A stretch of DNA of 64,000 nucleotides, taken from Acanthosoma haemorrhoidale. Its lineage: Eukaryota; Arthropoda; Insecta; Hemiptera; Acanthosomatidae. The notes under the pieces were generated by a model, which saw only the letters and a list, made by a program, of their open reading frames with translations, had not been told where the DNA came from and ran no database searches. Location: positions 112,915,138 to 112,979,137 of the forward strand of contig OV884014.1 in assembly GCA_930367205.1 (NCBI GenBank). The letters run 5' to 3'. Shown here piece by piece: positions 35,030-48,900 of this stretch. How positions within the stretch are numbered: position 1 is the stretch's first letter; every line of letters starts with the position of its first letter. Both the position numbers and the translations under genes were made by a program.

Positions 35030-35545
35030 TGTAGAGTTTGCGTTACAAAGTCATCTTCCCGACATATTGTTGTGTATGGAGGTCTTTTGAAGATAAGTTG
35101 AACAAATAATGAATAGTTCATAGATTTTTCTTTGGGATTTGTCTCCCATCTATACACACAGTTAGGGTGGCTCTTCCTTCCTTACAAAATATTTCTTGGG
35201 TTCATTACTTTTCCAAACCATCAATTCTCATCACTATCTTTATATACATACAATATTCTATAGTTCAAATCCTCAGTCAACTCCCTGAACACAGGATCCT
35301 GTCTCTCTGACCTTTATACTCCTGCCCACAAAGCTGTAGCACACAGTAGTTCCTTCATAGCTCACTCCTCAACCCTCTTCAATTCCCTATTTCCTAATTA
35401 TGTCATATTTTCATACTTTTATTATTAATTTAATGGTTTTCATTTAATGTCAGACTTCTTTTTTTCTTTTTTTTTGTATTTGGATTCATCTATGACTTTA
35501 TTTACTAAATCCAGTTAAATATTTTTATTTTATTTTATTATTATA
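35030..35545 (+). mobile_element. Non-LTR fragment (family B), plus copy
   Basis: Around 35300-35400 the frame reads Ser-Leu-Thr-Phe-Ile-Leu-Leu-Pro-Thr-Lys-Leu. This matches the minus-strand decoded text of 26286-26645, followed by a T-rich 3' part. Decayed by stops. Confidence 0.5.
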
Positions 35546-35959
35546 CTTATGAATTTCACACTTCCCTGGAATATTCACCATACCAGACTGTAAGTCAAGG
35601 GTTAGGCCTGGATTGTGTTGCTGGGTAAGTGGCTCCTTGGGCGATGGAAGGGACAGTGCCGAAATATTCATATAATATATGCGTCATCCAAACGTAAAAG
35701 GGGTGAGCATTGGCATTAAAACCATTGCAAAAATAGTTATAATATATTGTCAGGTACCGATGGTGAAGAAAAGGAATGGTATAACTAGGTGAATACCTGA
35801 GGGTAGCTTGAATACCTGAGGGATGGAAGGAAAGACTTATGAGGCTCATTTCAAAACTAATTGTAGAAATTTAAATCGTTTATACTCAGAAACTTTAAAT
35901 ATATCTAGATAAAAAAAAAAAAAAATCAAATCAAATAGGTCTAATATTTGGGTATAAAA

Positions 35960-36645
35960 ATGGATAGGCATCTCCATTTCTCTACTCATTTTAGTAATAA
36001 AATATAAAAAGTACGACCCAGGTCTTACCGGCTATCCCACTTGCTAACTTCACCCAACCTGTTGCTTCGTCTCAAATTGAGAATCTATAAATGTGTCCTC
36101 CGGCAAGCTCTGCTGTAAGGTGCCCCGTTATTTACCCACTTGAATGACAATACAGCCAAATGTCTCCAACATTTCCAGAATGGGATCATGCGAAAAGTGG
36201 TCCGACATACCTCTCTCGAGAGTTTGAAGAACTCTGACCTGCACCCATTGCTTGGTGTGCCGTCAGTGGGTGAGTTCATCTGCCGGAGACACATCAAGTC
36301 AGCACCTGCCCAACCCACTGTTTAACACTATAGCCCCACCACCTCTCTCGCATCGATGGCAACAGACTGTCAGGGAAAAATTAGGTTAAGAATTAGTATG
36401 TAAGTTAGTTTTAAGTTTTTCATAAAGGTGAGCCCCATCACCTTTATTAGTCAGTTCAGTCCAGTCATGTATAATGTGTATCATTATACTTGTTTATTCC
36501 ATTATATAATTTTTATAAAATAACAAAACCTGTATATAATGTAGCAACCCTACAGGAAATACAAAAATAATTTGTAAACAGATTCGCCTGAGGATCTATA
36601 ATTGTATATAATTATCTGTAAATTTAAAGGGGTTATGAAAGAAAA
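35960..36645 (+). mobile_element. Jockey-like non-LTR fragment (family A)
   Basis: Similar to 50893-51583 over its whole length: AAAAGTACGACxCAGGTCTTACC, the C-terminal coding part (for example 36140-36325), AGTCAGTTCAGTCCAGT, and an A-rich tail at about 36640. Small deletions and frameshifts disable the reading frame. Confidence 0.75.
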
Positions 36646-36649
36646 AACA

Positions 36650-37879
36650 ATCAAATAGCTCTAAAACCTTTTTCAATAGTTTAATTTAAGATTTTTCTCA
36701 ACAAGATTGAATGTTTTTTTTTTATTTAATTTAATAGACGATTTGAACACAGAATTTATAACTATTTATGTGATTTAAAAAAAAAACAAAAAAAACATTT
36801 CTGCTCTTGTTAGGAAACCTAATGGAACACAAAGGTCTAAATAATATCAGACTGATGGAGTCATTTAATTGGACAATGATTTCAATAACAATTTTGTTGT
36901 TTAAAAAAAAAAAAAAAACAATTTATGTAATAATAACAAATAAAAATCCATAGAATAATAATATATGATAAAGGAGGAAAGGCCAATTGAAGGTTGTAAC
37001 TGTTTGGAAGATAAGCGATAAGGTGGTAGTGTGGTCAGTGCTAGGTTTTACCTCTTAACCTTAAATTCAGTTTTCTCAATTCGATTCACCACTTTTATTC
37101 AAATAGCTACTCACTTTTCTTCATGAGACTGCATTACCCCCCCCCCCCTCCCCTAGAATCATCCCTTCTCAAAAAAAAATTCCAAAGTCATGGTAACCAT
37201 TAGACTGCTAGAACAGTCTATACAGTTTCCGCTTTGAAATATTTTTACATATTTATTAATAAAGACATTCATAAAGTGTAATATTTTATTTTATAATGAT
37301 TAATTTAATATCATTTCAGGGTTATTCATGGTTATATTGCATTGTTTTGTTTATTTGAAATGTTTCATCTGTCTAGAGATTTTTATGTAGTTAAAAATAA
37401 TCGTTGAATCTGTACTCAGTCGGATAGTAGATCTGTGGAAAATAGACTTAGTATGATTAATATTGATAGCTGCAGCACTGAACGGACAAGCTAAAATTAT
37501 TGAAAGAAACTATAATTGTACATATAGATTATAATATAAAAAAGGTTTATGATTAGGTTAATGATTTGATTAGGTAACTTGGACAAGAAACAAAACAAGT
37601 GAGATTATTGCAATGGAATTAAAGCTATTCTTGAACAGCACTTAGTGGGTAATTGTATAGCCTATTTTTGAATGCCATTGCTTTCTGAATGAAGAAATAT
37701 TCATTCAATCATCGGTGGTCAATGGTGACAGTGAATAGGTTAAATTGACTTATATATAAATTTGTCAAATGCCTCAGAGAACCCACACTGAAGCTGCACC
37801 ACATATTTTCCACTATTCATTTTAGTAAGTTATAGGAGAACATCCCCCGTTCTAGGGACTAAATTGTGATGTAGAGCTC
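36650..37879. other. Intergenic AT-rich DNA with homopolymer runs
   Basis: A-runs near 36780 and 36905 and a C-run at about 37138-37150. No exon, RNA gene or transposon terminus recognised. Confidence 0.35.
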
Positions 37880-39734
37880 TTTTGCTTCCAAAGAATCCAA
37901 TACTAAGGGAAAAGACTACCTGGTGTACGGAAAAAATTTTGACCATTGTGGATTTTCTTCAACAAAATTGCACTGATATGGTCTTAGCAAAAGATACATT
38001 ACCCAATAATGTATCTCCATTTCCAAAATTCAGCAGATTTATTTTTCTGTATACTGAAGAAATGACAGTTTTATGCCTCTTATCAGACATTTTTCTTTTT
38101 TAAATATTCTAAATAACATCAATTAGTATGATACAAAACATTCTTTTTATGTAAATAATTAATATCCAATCTACCAATTGTGAGTAAATTTTATTTTTTT
38201 TGTAATAAGTATTTATATGCTAATATCATGCATGCCAATATCCTAGTATACCCTCCATCATTACATCAAACCATTTTCCACAACAGTATAGTGAGTGTAT
38301 CTTTGATATATTTACAAATAATTTACATTCTTTAACTATATACAAAAATTTGATGGTCTATTTATATATTTATAATACTTTTTTTCAAGACAGCAATTTT
38401 AACGATAACACTAATAATTTCAATAAAAATTAATATGATTGTGTATTGTGATTATCTGAGTTCAAAACAAAACGTTTAGTAAATATCATGTGCCAAAAAT
38501 CAAATTCATGCGTAAAATAACAAGTAAAGTAGAACACCATTGCACAATAGAAAGACAGAATGTAAAGGCCTCTTAAGTCAGATGTAAGCAATCCTTTTTG
38601 AAATGTCTTCACTGTCAAATAATTTTATCAAGTAAATTTTCCCAAAACATCCAAAATATAATTGTATCATTGAGAAAAATAGTAACAAAAACATAGAGAT
38701 CTGAAATATATAATAATTGGACTTTACACTATTTAGAGAGACTTGTAGCATATTATTTGGTCATCTTTAAAATTAGTTGTGATCTAAAGTTGCCTCTTTG
38801 TGGAGTATTATCATTCAAATAATTGTTTTTTTTTTACATAAAAGGATATAATGTTTTTTATTGATCACGAAAGGTTTTGTATAATTTAGACATTTTTTAG
38901 TGTGTCCTTTAATTTTATTTACCACTCTCTTCCTATTTGGGAAATTTAATTTACGTTACAGGAATAGTTAGTCTGTTAATTTTAGGCTGTTCAATTATCA
39001 ATAAATTTGTTAAAATAGTTAGTTAAATGGTTTACGGGATCATTTCGCATGTTATCTTATTCTTGAGAGATTTATTATCGTAACGTGTGCTTTGTGATGA
39101 TAGGAACTTTTTATTTTTAGTCAGGTTTCAAAAAGTAAATTTTGGGGTTTTTTTTCCTTTAATTAAGAGATCTATGTATTTTTGTATGAGCTTATCGGAA
39201 GGTTTTTAGGGTTTCGTTGATTTTTCAAAATAAGAAAAGCTCGTTTCCATTTGTGTATCTAGTATCTGCTTGTCTGTTCCGGTCATTGTAAGTCCCATGT
39301 TGAAGTTAGAGTCACACAATTTTAAATGGGGGATAAATTTGATATAAGGGGACATGGCTCATATATTTATAAAACATTATTAAATATCATTAAGTAATTA
39401 CTAGGTATTAACAACAACAATTTTTTATTTATTTAAATATTTTAGTATAATTACAAAAAATCATTAACACTGTAATAATGTATCTGAGGGTTTCGTTTCT
39501 TCACTTGATTTTGTCTTTATTTATTTTACATTTATTAACAATTGTAGAATATTGTTTATATTTAATTTCTGATGGTAAAAATAAATTTGAATAAACAAGA
39601 GTGTGCTATCATATATCACATTCATTGAGTGGATTTAAATTGTAATTTACAATAATGGTAGCAAAGTTACCCTAGTTTATAATAAAAGGGTATTTTATGT
39701 TAATTTATTTTTTTATTATTATTTTTATTTTTTC

Positions 39735-39917
39735 TCAGCTCGTCATAGTCGTTGTCAGTTGATATTTGATCAATAATGATATCGTAAATTAGTCATAGAA
39801 AAGCTTTATCGCGAGGAAAACTAGATAACAGGTAAAATGATACGACGTTCATTCAAAGACACGCCATAACGTCTCTAGATCCAAGCTCATTCCAAGCAGA
39901 CGGACCAAACCTTCAAC
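39735..39917 (+). promoter_or_regulatory. Promoter and 5' UTR of OBP-like gene L3
   Basis: Related to the L1 promoter but more diverged: TTTATC (39805-39810), GATAAC (39824-39829), a GTTCATTC candidate initiator (about 39848), then CGTCTCTAGATCC and TCATTCCAAGCAGACGGA before the start codon. The distal AATAAAGTTATCCGG block of L1 and L2 is degraded here to a TGATATCG-like form. Confidence 0.55.
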
Positions 39918-42900
39918 ATGAAGAACTTCGTCTTCACCTTGTTCCTTCTCGTAGTCTTCACGAGTAGGGCCACCGCATTTTTCTGTATGCTGTTTAGTGT
40001 GAGTAGTAATACTAAATGTTTGTCATATTAACAATACCTAACTTAGATTATAGTTTAAAATTTGTGGTTGACGTGCACTAAAACAGAAAAGACATTTTTT
40101 TTTCTTTCAACTTATATTAAGTAAAATAACACCATTTGATAGCCTTCTCGTCCTTCTAAATTCTTCCGTCTATTAATATGCTTAAGACACAGCCATCTTC
40201 TCTTCCCATTCCGACCTTTGTAAAAAGACATGTTCTAGACCCTTCTAGAACCATGGCTTCCCAAACGGAATGGCAAGTCCTCTCATCTAGCTTCACCCTC
40301 CATCGCTCATAATGTCCCTCAGTATTGACGTCCAACTAAACCATTCTTGTTAAATCCCAGACTACCTACCTATGACCTATAAAGGGTGTCCCAGAATTTA
40401 GATAAAATAAACAGTTTTTAGTATATTTGTTTTATGGAATTATAAAGTAAATAGGATAGGGTTATTTATGGAATAACACATCGGGCAAATGGCTTCCACA
40501 ACTTTGCTGGCACATACGCACTCTTTTGTCGAAATTTTCCATGACCATTTGGCATAAATGTGGTTTAATTTCGTTGATGCAGAGTTGAATTTCCTCTTTT
40601 AATGAACGGGTGGATGTGGGATTGTTGACATACACCTTTGACTTTAAATTACCCCATAAAAAGAAATCTAAAGGTGTTAAATCACACGATCTAGGGGGCC
40701 AATTATGATCACCGAAACGAGAGAGTACACGACCTGGAAATGTCTCATGCAGTATTTGAATTGTTTCATAGACTGTACGACCACGAATTGATGTTCCTGG
40801 ATTTTCAACAACACTCTCACGCACTGCTTCGATATTGACATTTGAACGGCTTGTTTTGGACGACCAGTGTGTTTTGTGCCTACAACTGATCCAGTCTCCC
40901 TAAATTTTTCAATTGATCTATTCACAGTTGATGAAGTCAAAACACTATTCTGACCATATTTTGTATGAAATTTTCAAACTGCGGCCGCCAAACTTTCATT
41001 ATTTTTGAGATAATGTTCAACAATAGAGACACGTTGTTCTAATGTGTAACGCTTCATTTTCAAACTAACCTTAAACCGTCAGCTGTCAAATTGTTGTTGT
41101 TTTTAGGGTTGCCAGCACTTTACTGCACAAATGGCGGCAAATTCAAATCTTGCCTTAATTATGGGACACCCTTTATTTTTTTCCAGTTATCTTGTTCGAT
41201 GATCCTTTGAATTCAATCACATTTCCCACATTGTATGTTATACAGCCGCACTGAAACATTTTTGGCTAATTAATTTTGATTCTTGTTTATTTTACCGTTT
41301 AGATGGTTTGTGACGCACCACCGATATACTATCCGATACAACCTCCACGCTCACTACCTACTCGTCCAACTACTACTCGTCCAACTACTACTCGTCCAAC
41401 TACTACTCGTCCACCTCCTCCTCGTCCACAACCGACTGCTTCGAAACCGGTTGAAAAGGAGAGAGAATTCGAGGAAATTTTCGAGACCGCCATCAGGAGA
41501 TGCACAGAGTCATGGGATGTCACCGATCTAGGTAAAATTAATTTGTTTTATTACTGTATTAATTTTGTCTATTTATTCCTTCATACTACTGCTAGGCGTT
41601 TGTTTCAATTGTTATTGTTTTGATATTGAAACTGATAAAGTTCCCAGGTACTGGTGCAGAAATGTACAGTATGTCCAAACGTCATCTACTTATAAATTTT
41701 ACTGAAGATCTGATATTTTCATATCAACTTAAATCGTCAAAAAAACAGGCCTAAATCCCAACAAACGATCCCCTTATGTTATATTGTATGGATGTCCTGA
41801 TGGTTTTGTGAAGAGACCCGGTCTGTTGGAAGAGGGCTAAGTGCCTGAATAGTTATTTTATTTTGAGATGAAAGGATGAAAATAATGTTTTGAAAAAACA
41901 AGAAGAAAGTTTTTACTAAAAGAGAGAATCATACTAGCTCAACAAGCGAAGTATGATTTAACTAGTCATTTTGTTTTATAACAGTTTGTTACTTAATTGA
42001 TATTGGTATTTATTTTAAAAAATCTTTCTTGACAGCACCTCTAGATGAGTTATCTTGAGGAACATGAATGCACGCCCTCTAGTTGTGCGAGTGAAGGGAT
42101 CTTAGGAGTGGAAATGGTGGCTACGTTTATTATTGCTTCCATTTTTCTATGTGATGTGTATTTATGATTTCATAGAAGGGTTGACTGTGGTTCTTCAGAT
42201 CCGACACCTAGAGTATTCCTGATAGTTTGTTTTACTCCTAGTCCAGGTGCTGATCCGAAGACGCTTTCTATAGTAAATTATTTTTTCAAACTTCTTTATT
42301 GTGATAATATTACAATCTGCCCTATTGGGCAATGAGTAATTAAGATAAATGTTCTCATTCATACCATATTTACAATTCATCATTCACTCGCTCATTCATG
42401 CAATATTTACAAACAGCCCAGAGGCCCCCCAAGTCCACATGGTTGTCACCTACCTCGCGTGCGTAGGAGGAAGCGGAGCCTTGGGAAGTCCCCCACGCTC
42501 CTACGTCAGCCACGTCACTGGATAAGAGCCAGCGGAAGCTGACCAAGAACTCGAGAGCCACATACAATCAGGTCATGATTAGAGAAACTGGCCATTGCCA
42601 GGACTACCGCTACCACTTAATTATAGCAGGTCACGAGGCCACTGCCGTTTTAATCTCCGAGGAGGATTATAGGGGTGAGTGGTGCAGTGCAATGACTGTG
42701 CTAGGGAATTAGGGTGGTTGGATAGGTTACTATGGAATTTTATGAACTTGGGAGGAATGAGTTCAAGAATGTAGGGTATATTCAGATCATTGTGAAGGGT
42801 TTTGTTGCTGTCGTAATAAGGGGCATTTACTATTGTTCTCAGGACTTTGGATTCGCTTAATGTTCGCCTTTTTTGCTGTCCCCCATAGCTCTATTCCGTA

Positions 42901-45900
42901 TGTCCAGATTGGTTTAAGTATAACTTTGTAAATAAGTAGTTTATTTTCTATTGAGAGATGGGATGTCCTTCGAAGTAGTCTGTACAGTAGTCCAAAGCGT
43001 CTGTTTAGTTCTTGTCTTTTTAGCCTCGTGTGTGGGTTTCATGTAAGTATTCTGTCGAGATGGAAGCCTAAATACCTTACTGTCTCAGACACGGGGAGAG
43101 GAATCGAATTGAAAAAGACTAGCGGACAGGACTTGCGGCAGAGGGTAAAGGTTATGTGGGAACATTTTGCTTCATTGACCTTGATTCGCCATTGGTTGCA
43201 CCAATACTCGATCTCATCGAGGTGTTTTTGAAGGTGTTGGGATGCTATATTAGGGTCTGAGTGGGATGACAAGACTGCAGTGTCGTCTGCGAATGTTGCC
43301 AAGAAGGTATTGGAAGTAGAGGGGACAGCGGTGTATAGATTATAGAGGATAGGACCCAGGACGCTGCCCTGTGGAACACCTGATTTTATGGGATAGTAGT
43401 TAGAATATTCTAAACCACAGCGGACTTGGAAGAAGCGGTTTGAAAGGTAGGACTTTAGGATTAGGAAAAGGGTATGTGGTAAATATGTTTTGAGCTTGTA
43501 AAGCAAACCTGCGTGCCAAACCCTGTCAAAAGCTTGAGCTATAGTAAATTATTAATACTACTACATACTAGATACATACTACATACTACTAATAAATTAA
43601 TACTAATTATTATTGTGGCAGTAGTGACAATGTTAGAATTGACATTTCAAATAAATTTGAAATAAATAATTGCTGAATTGTTGGAAGTTCAAAATGATCT
43701 TTGACAAAGTAAGGTAATTTCAGACTCACTGTTTTATGCCGGGTCGTCGAAAAAAAGTAAACGATTTTAGTCTGCTCAAATAGAAGGTTTATTTGAAATT
43801 CACTATGGCGACTGAGTGAAATTTAAACATTACAAGGACAACAAATTACTAAAAATTCTAACGACTATCCATTTTTTTTTTTCAGATGGTATTCTCAATA
43901 CTATGTGCAAGTTCAAAGTTCCAACGTCAAAAAACTTTCCAGTAAATGGACTTTTCAATTTTGAAATAAATTATCACTGATTTTTTTTTTTTTTTAATAT
44001 GTTTGTGTTTTTCCAGTGCTGGTTTTACTGTTTTCTGGATGAATTCGATATTGTAAGTAGTGTTTTTTTTTTTATAGAATTATAGAAGGATATGAGTCAC
44101 CGCTAATAAATGTTAATGATACTACTAGAGTTTACTAAAAAATAATAAAGTAAATATAAAATAAATAAAAAATAAAGTAATAATCAATTGTGGCCTCAAA
44201 CTCAAACATTTATTTCTTTGGATTTTGTTTAAAAAAAACACTAATCCTTAATTTTTTACCAGTACGTTTTATGATCCGGGGATCATGGCTCTTATGCTTA
44301 ATCTATAAACATGCAACGTCACTAGGAGGTTTCATTTCATTGCCCAGTGACATGTAATGTGACACAAAATGTGGTCAAAATCCATAAAGTTAAGTGTCTA
44401 GTTTCATATTCCGGATGTTATCAAATAAAAAAAACGCAAAATCTGTCGTAACTATACTTCCTGGCTCACAAACTATTCGGAATCAAACTCATATCACATT
44501 GCACTTTATCAGAAATTAACACGGTTTTTACAGTTGATCATTCTTTATTTAGAGAGTGTCAAAGCTGATGCTATAACAACAATAACTACTTAATTTTAAG
44601 GAACATGTAAAGATGAGAAAATGAAAATTATATCAATGACAATTTCAGTGATGATAGCGTTATCATAAGACGAAGACTGGCAAGACTACGCTTGGAACAC
44701 ACTTCACTCTTACGTCTACTATCTAAGGGGACTGTACCCACTTTATGTAAGAAAATAACGACTCTTTCAGTTCTTCACTCGAGCTGAAGTGTTCGATCAA
44801 ATTTGACTTCAGATCAAAACCGTTTTGAAAATTGTATTGATGCTGAAGCAACAGTTAATGTGTCAAGTTGATATAGTAATCTTAAATTTTGTTGTTATTG
44901 CTCATGATTGTTCAAGAATAGATGTTTTTCAAATTTAAAAAATAATATATTATGAATAGATGCCAATTTTTTTCTCTTTTATATGATTAATGTTGATAGT
45001 ATTTACCGATCCATTTCATCAGTAACTAATAATTAATATACAATAGATAACCTTGCTTAAAATATACAAGGAGAAAATTAGCAAATACCGAATCACACAA
45101 AAAAACAATATGAATTCATATCTACAAGCGAACAGGTAATCGACCTATTGAAGCTGTCACCAAGGAGCTAGGGTACCCAAGCTCGGGTTAATAGCAAAGT
45201 GATTGTGTTATAAAATTGACTCCATCAGTTTATTTAATTTTTTCTATTTGTCCTATATTATGAGAATTTTTATTATTTCCAAAAAAAAATCCGAAAAAAA
45301 GTTAAATTCTAAAAGTGATGATACATCATATATTTAATAAGGCTTTAAAAACAATTTAAACAATGTTTTAACAAATTTTTATTATTATGGTTAGTAAAAT
45401 GCAAACAAAAATCACACATGGTTAATGGGGACATTGAGATAATTAATTATATATCTGTACCTCGGAGGGATACAACACTATGTCCATTTTCATAACTTTA
45501 CAGGAGAGGAGTTTTAAACTTTTTTAAATAACTTAAAAAGTGTTATTGGCACAGCTATTTATTGAGATGTTGAAACAATATTTTACCAGAACATTCTATT
45601 TATTGTTATTTACATCATGCAGTTGTTATAAAATGAAAAAAAAACCTTTTTTACGGTAATAAAGTCAATATGGAAAAAAATGGACATAGTGTTGTATCCG
45701 TCCGAGGTACAGATATATTTTTTGATAGCAAATAATGAATTAACTAATGACATTAGACCTGTCTTACTTATATCCAACAGGCCCTTGCGTAAAAAATGTT
45801 TTGTCTCTAGCTTGAGCAGAGGACCTGGATTGAGAAAAAACTGACACATGGATGAAGCCATAAAAGTTTTGAAAAATAACAATGAAAACTCAATACTGAA

Positions 45901-48900
45901 TGATTCCACTAGTGCTATGATTAAAACCTTAATATTAAATACTTACATCTTTATATTTAGATTTATTATTCATCTTTTTGTTGTGTCTTTACTTTAGATA
46001 CAAGGAAGAAAAATTAATTGGAAAAAGGCTAGAGAGTATACAAAGTACAAACTGTTGCCCTTCAATTACGACAGTGGTGTTGAGTTATTGTATAATTTAT
46101 GCGAAAAAGAAGGTAAGCATGAGTTTATTTTTTATATTGTAATTTTAAGTTTTATGGTAACATTAATTTTTATTTTAAAACAAATATTAATTGGACGCAA
46201 TGTGTATGGTCGGGGTCTTGGAGGCAAAGTAGCAAAAGAGCCATTGACCCATGTAAATAATTTTTTTTCCTGAACCCTTGTGAGATTATTTAAAAAAAAA
46301 TAAACAACACAAACTATAATTATATGTCCTCTTTGTACTGCATAGCTTATGCATTTTAAGGAGTGCATGTCTTAAAACTCACATTATCGGATTATTGTTA
46401 AAAAAGTATGCAATGTAAAGGGTGATGGGGCTCATCTTTCCCGGAATATCAACTACAACCCCTATGACTTACAGGAAAAAATCTTTTTTATGGGAAGGGG
46501 GATGGAGGCTATAAATACCATGTTTACAAGAGGACCAGAACTCTCTATCTGTTGAGCCCTAAAGATATATATCATGGTTCGTTGAGCCAGTTAGAGCTAG
46601 TTTGTCAGTGACCAAGAGACCGGTTATTGAAGAAGAAACGAGTCAGTGATTCTAATATAGACCAAGGAGCCAGGATGAAGAAGATCACTCAAGCACTCAA
46701 CAGTCAATTGGAAATATGAACGATTCAGTATAGTATCTATGCTCTAGAACCGTATCGAACCTGGGATATTTTAACTTGAAATAAAATGTTATTCTTTATG
46801 AAGGTTTCTTCCTTTTAATTCACGTTTAAATAAATTAAATACAAATATATCTTAAAATGGTTTGCTACATTTTTCGCCAAACAAAAGAACATTTTTGATT
46901 TATTGAAGTAATTCTTGGCAGAGTATAACAGTTATTTAAATGCTTCATAAATTTATTATGTTATTTTTTAAGTTTATTTTTATTTTTAATTAAATGTTAG
47001 TACCAGTCTATGGAATCTGCCTTTCCATTTAAAAAATTAATATTTTACTTCATTGATGATGCTAAGAAGTGATTTATTACTTTTAGTTAATGATAGTTTC
47101 TATGTTAATAAAATTGAATTGTTTGATTAGGAATTCACATATTCCTGTTTTGATTTGTGATTTCAATTGAGAGTAACCTTTTCTTTATTTTTTACTTTTA
47201 GTTTCGTTTGTTTTAGAATTTAATTATGTTAGTGTTATTTTTAAGTTCTATTACTATACTGTAATAAACATTTGTTTTATTGATACGATTTTGGTTTAGA
47301 TTTATATGTATTACAGCAACTATTCACTGCAAAAGAATTGCTTTTTTTTTTTTTTTTTTTTTTTCCTTTTTTTTTTTTCCTTTTTTTTTTTTCTAAGCTC
47401 TCAAACTTATAAAAAATAGGAATGTGGGAAAAATAAGGAAAATTATTTTTGGCTGGAAAGTGCCTTTCACTAAGGGGAGACCCCTATTTGAAGGATGTAT
47501 GAGAAGGATATGGGGTGTGGAATGCCTAGAAAGGCGGATGGAGTCAGGAAGGTAGTGAGAGTCTACCAAGGATTAGAGAATTGCTTGTATGTGTATAGGT
47601 GACTTATTTTTATCCATTCATACATATTATGCGAGTATGCCATTGATGAGTTATTGATATTTTAATCAAAATCTAGTATAAAGTACAATTGGCAGATTAA
47701 TTTATGATGTTAATGAACAATGGGAATGGTAACGTTTTAAGCTACGAGTTGAGGATCGTAGATAAAGGTTCAAAGTACCCGTCAACAAAGCGGCATCGGA
47801 CCCGGTCTACCTACGGTTTAGTCTCAAGCAAGGCCTTGCATACGATACAACCTCAATATTGTTGTGTTTTTACAACCTCAATATTTTTTTATCTGATTCT
47901 TCTCGCTGGGACGAACACAGCACTCGAGAAGATTTATCTGTAGGATTTTCTTCTATAGGATCAATAGGATAATCATCTATAGGAATTTCGAAGAGACTGA
48001 CCAACCGAGATTGGGTTGCCGTACTTCACCGACATGGTATGTTTATTATACACCGATTAAAATTCTTGTCGTATTACACGTAACTGCCATTTACGACATA
48101 AGTATAAATTTTCTACATTTACATTTATTTTGGGTATGTTTTTAGGAAGAGTGGAAAGACTTTTTTTTATTATTTTGATCATAGACAATTTTCGTAAAGA
48201 TTAATTTGTTCACTTGTTTATTATACTATGTTTATTATTTGTTTATTATACAATAAATCTGAACCAACCTTTCATCTGATATTTTAATGAATCAACCCTA
48301 TCATGATACAAATCCTTGATCTCAAGATGAGGGGTAAGTATTTCATGAAAATAAGTTGACTGGTCGTTACAGGGTGCAGTTTTTGTGATCTTGTTGGCAT
48401 TGTCAACAGACCTAAAGGAATTAAATAAAACACAAGTTGATGAACATGCGTATATTGTAAAGTTGAATGAAAATACACAATTTAGTGTCGCTGCTTGAAG
48501 TAAAGAATTTATTCTTCGTATTTTCTTGTTATATTAATTTTCAGTCTTTTTTTTTTTTTTTTATAACGGTAGATATTCAAGTTAACGGAGATTTAGTACA
48601 ATTAGAAGAAACTCCTACGAATGTAAATAATGAAAGTACGAATCAAAATATGTTATGACAATTAATTAACATTGTTAATTTTAAAAGTTTTACGGTGTAG
48701 ATGAAAAGTTTCAGGAGGAAAAGAGAACTTTCCTGGATTTAACAGAGGTGAAAAGTGAAAGTTTTAAAGATTTAAGTGGTCAGAGCCGATCATACTACAA
48801 ACTCTTTTATTTCATACCTTACTCAATATGAAATATTTATGGTATTTGTTACCAAGTAAATAATTATTTATGACTACTGTGTAGTCTACTGTGGGGGTGG

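Noticed and set aside
45610..45909. 99-codon minus-strand ORF
   Set aside because: It overlaps one arm of the inverted-repeat element and intron 4 of L3. There is no domain and no splice support.
46055..46273. ORF continuing exon 5 of L3 into intron 5
   Set aside because: It is simply read-through past a good GTAAGC donor at 46113. Phase and homology with L1 and L2 support splicing here.
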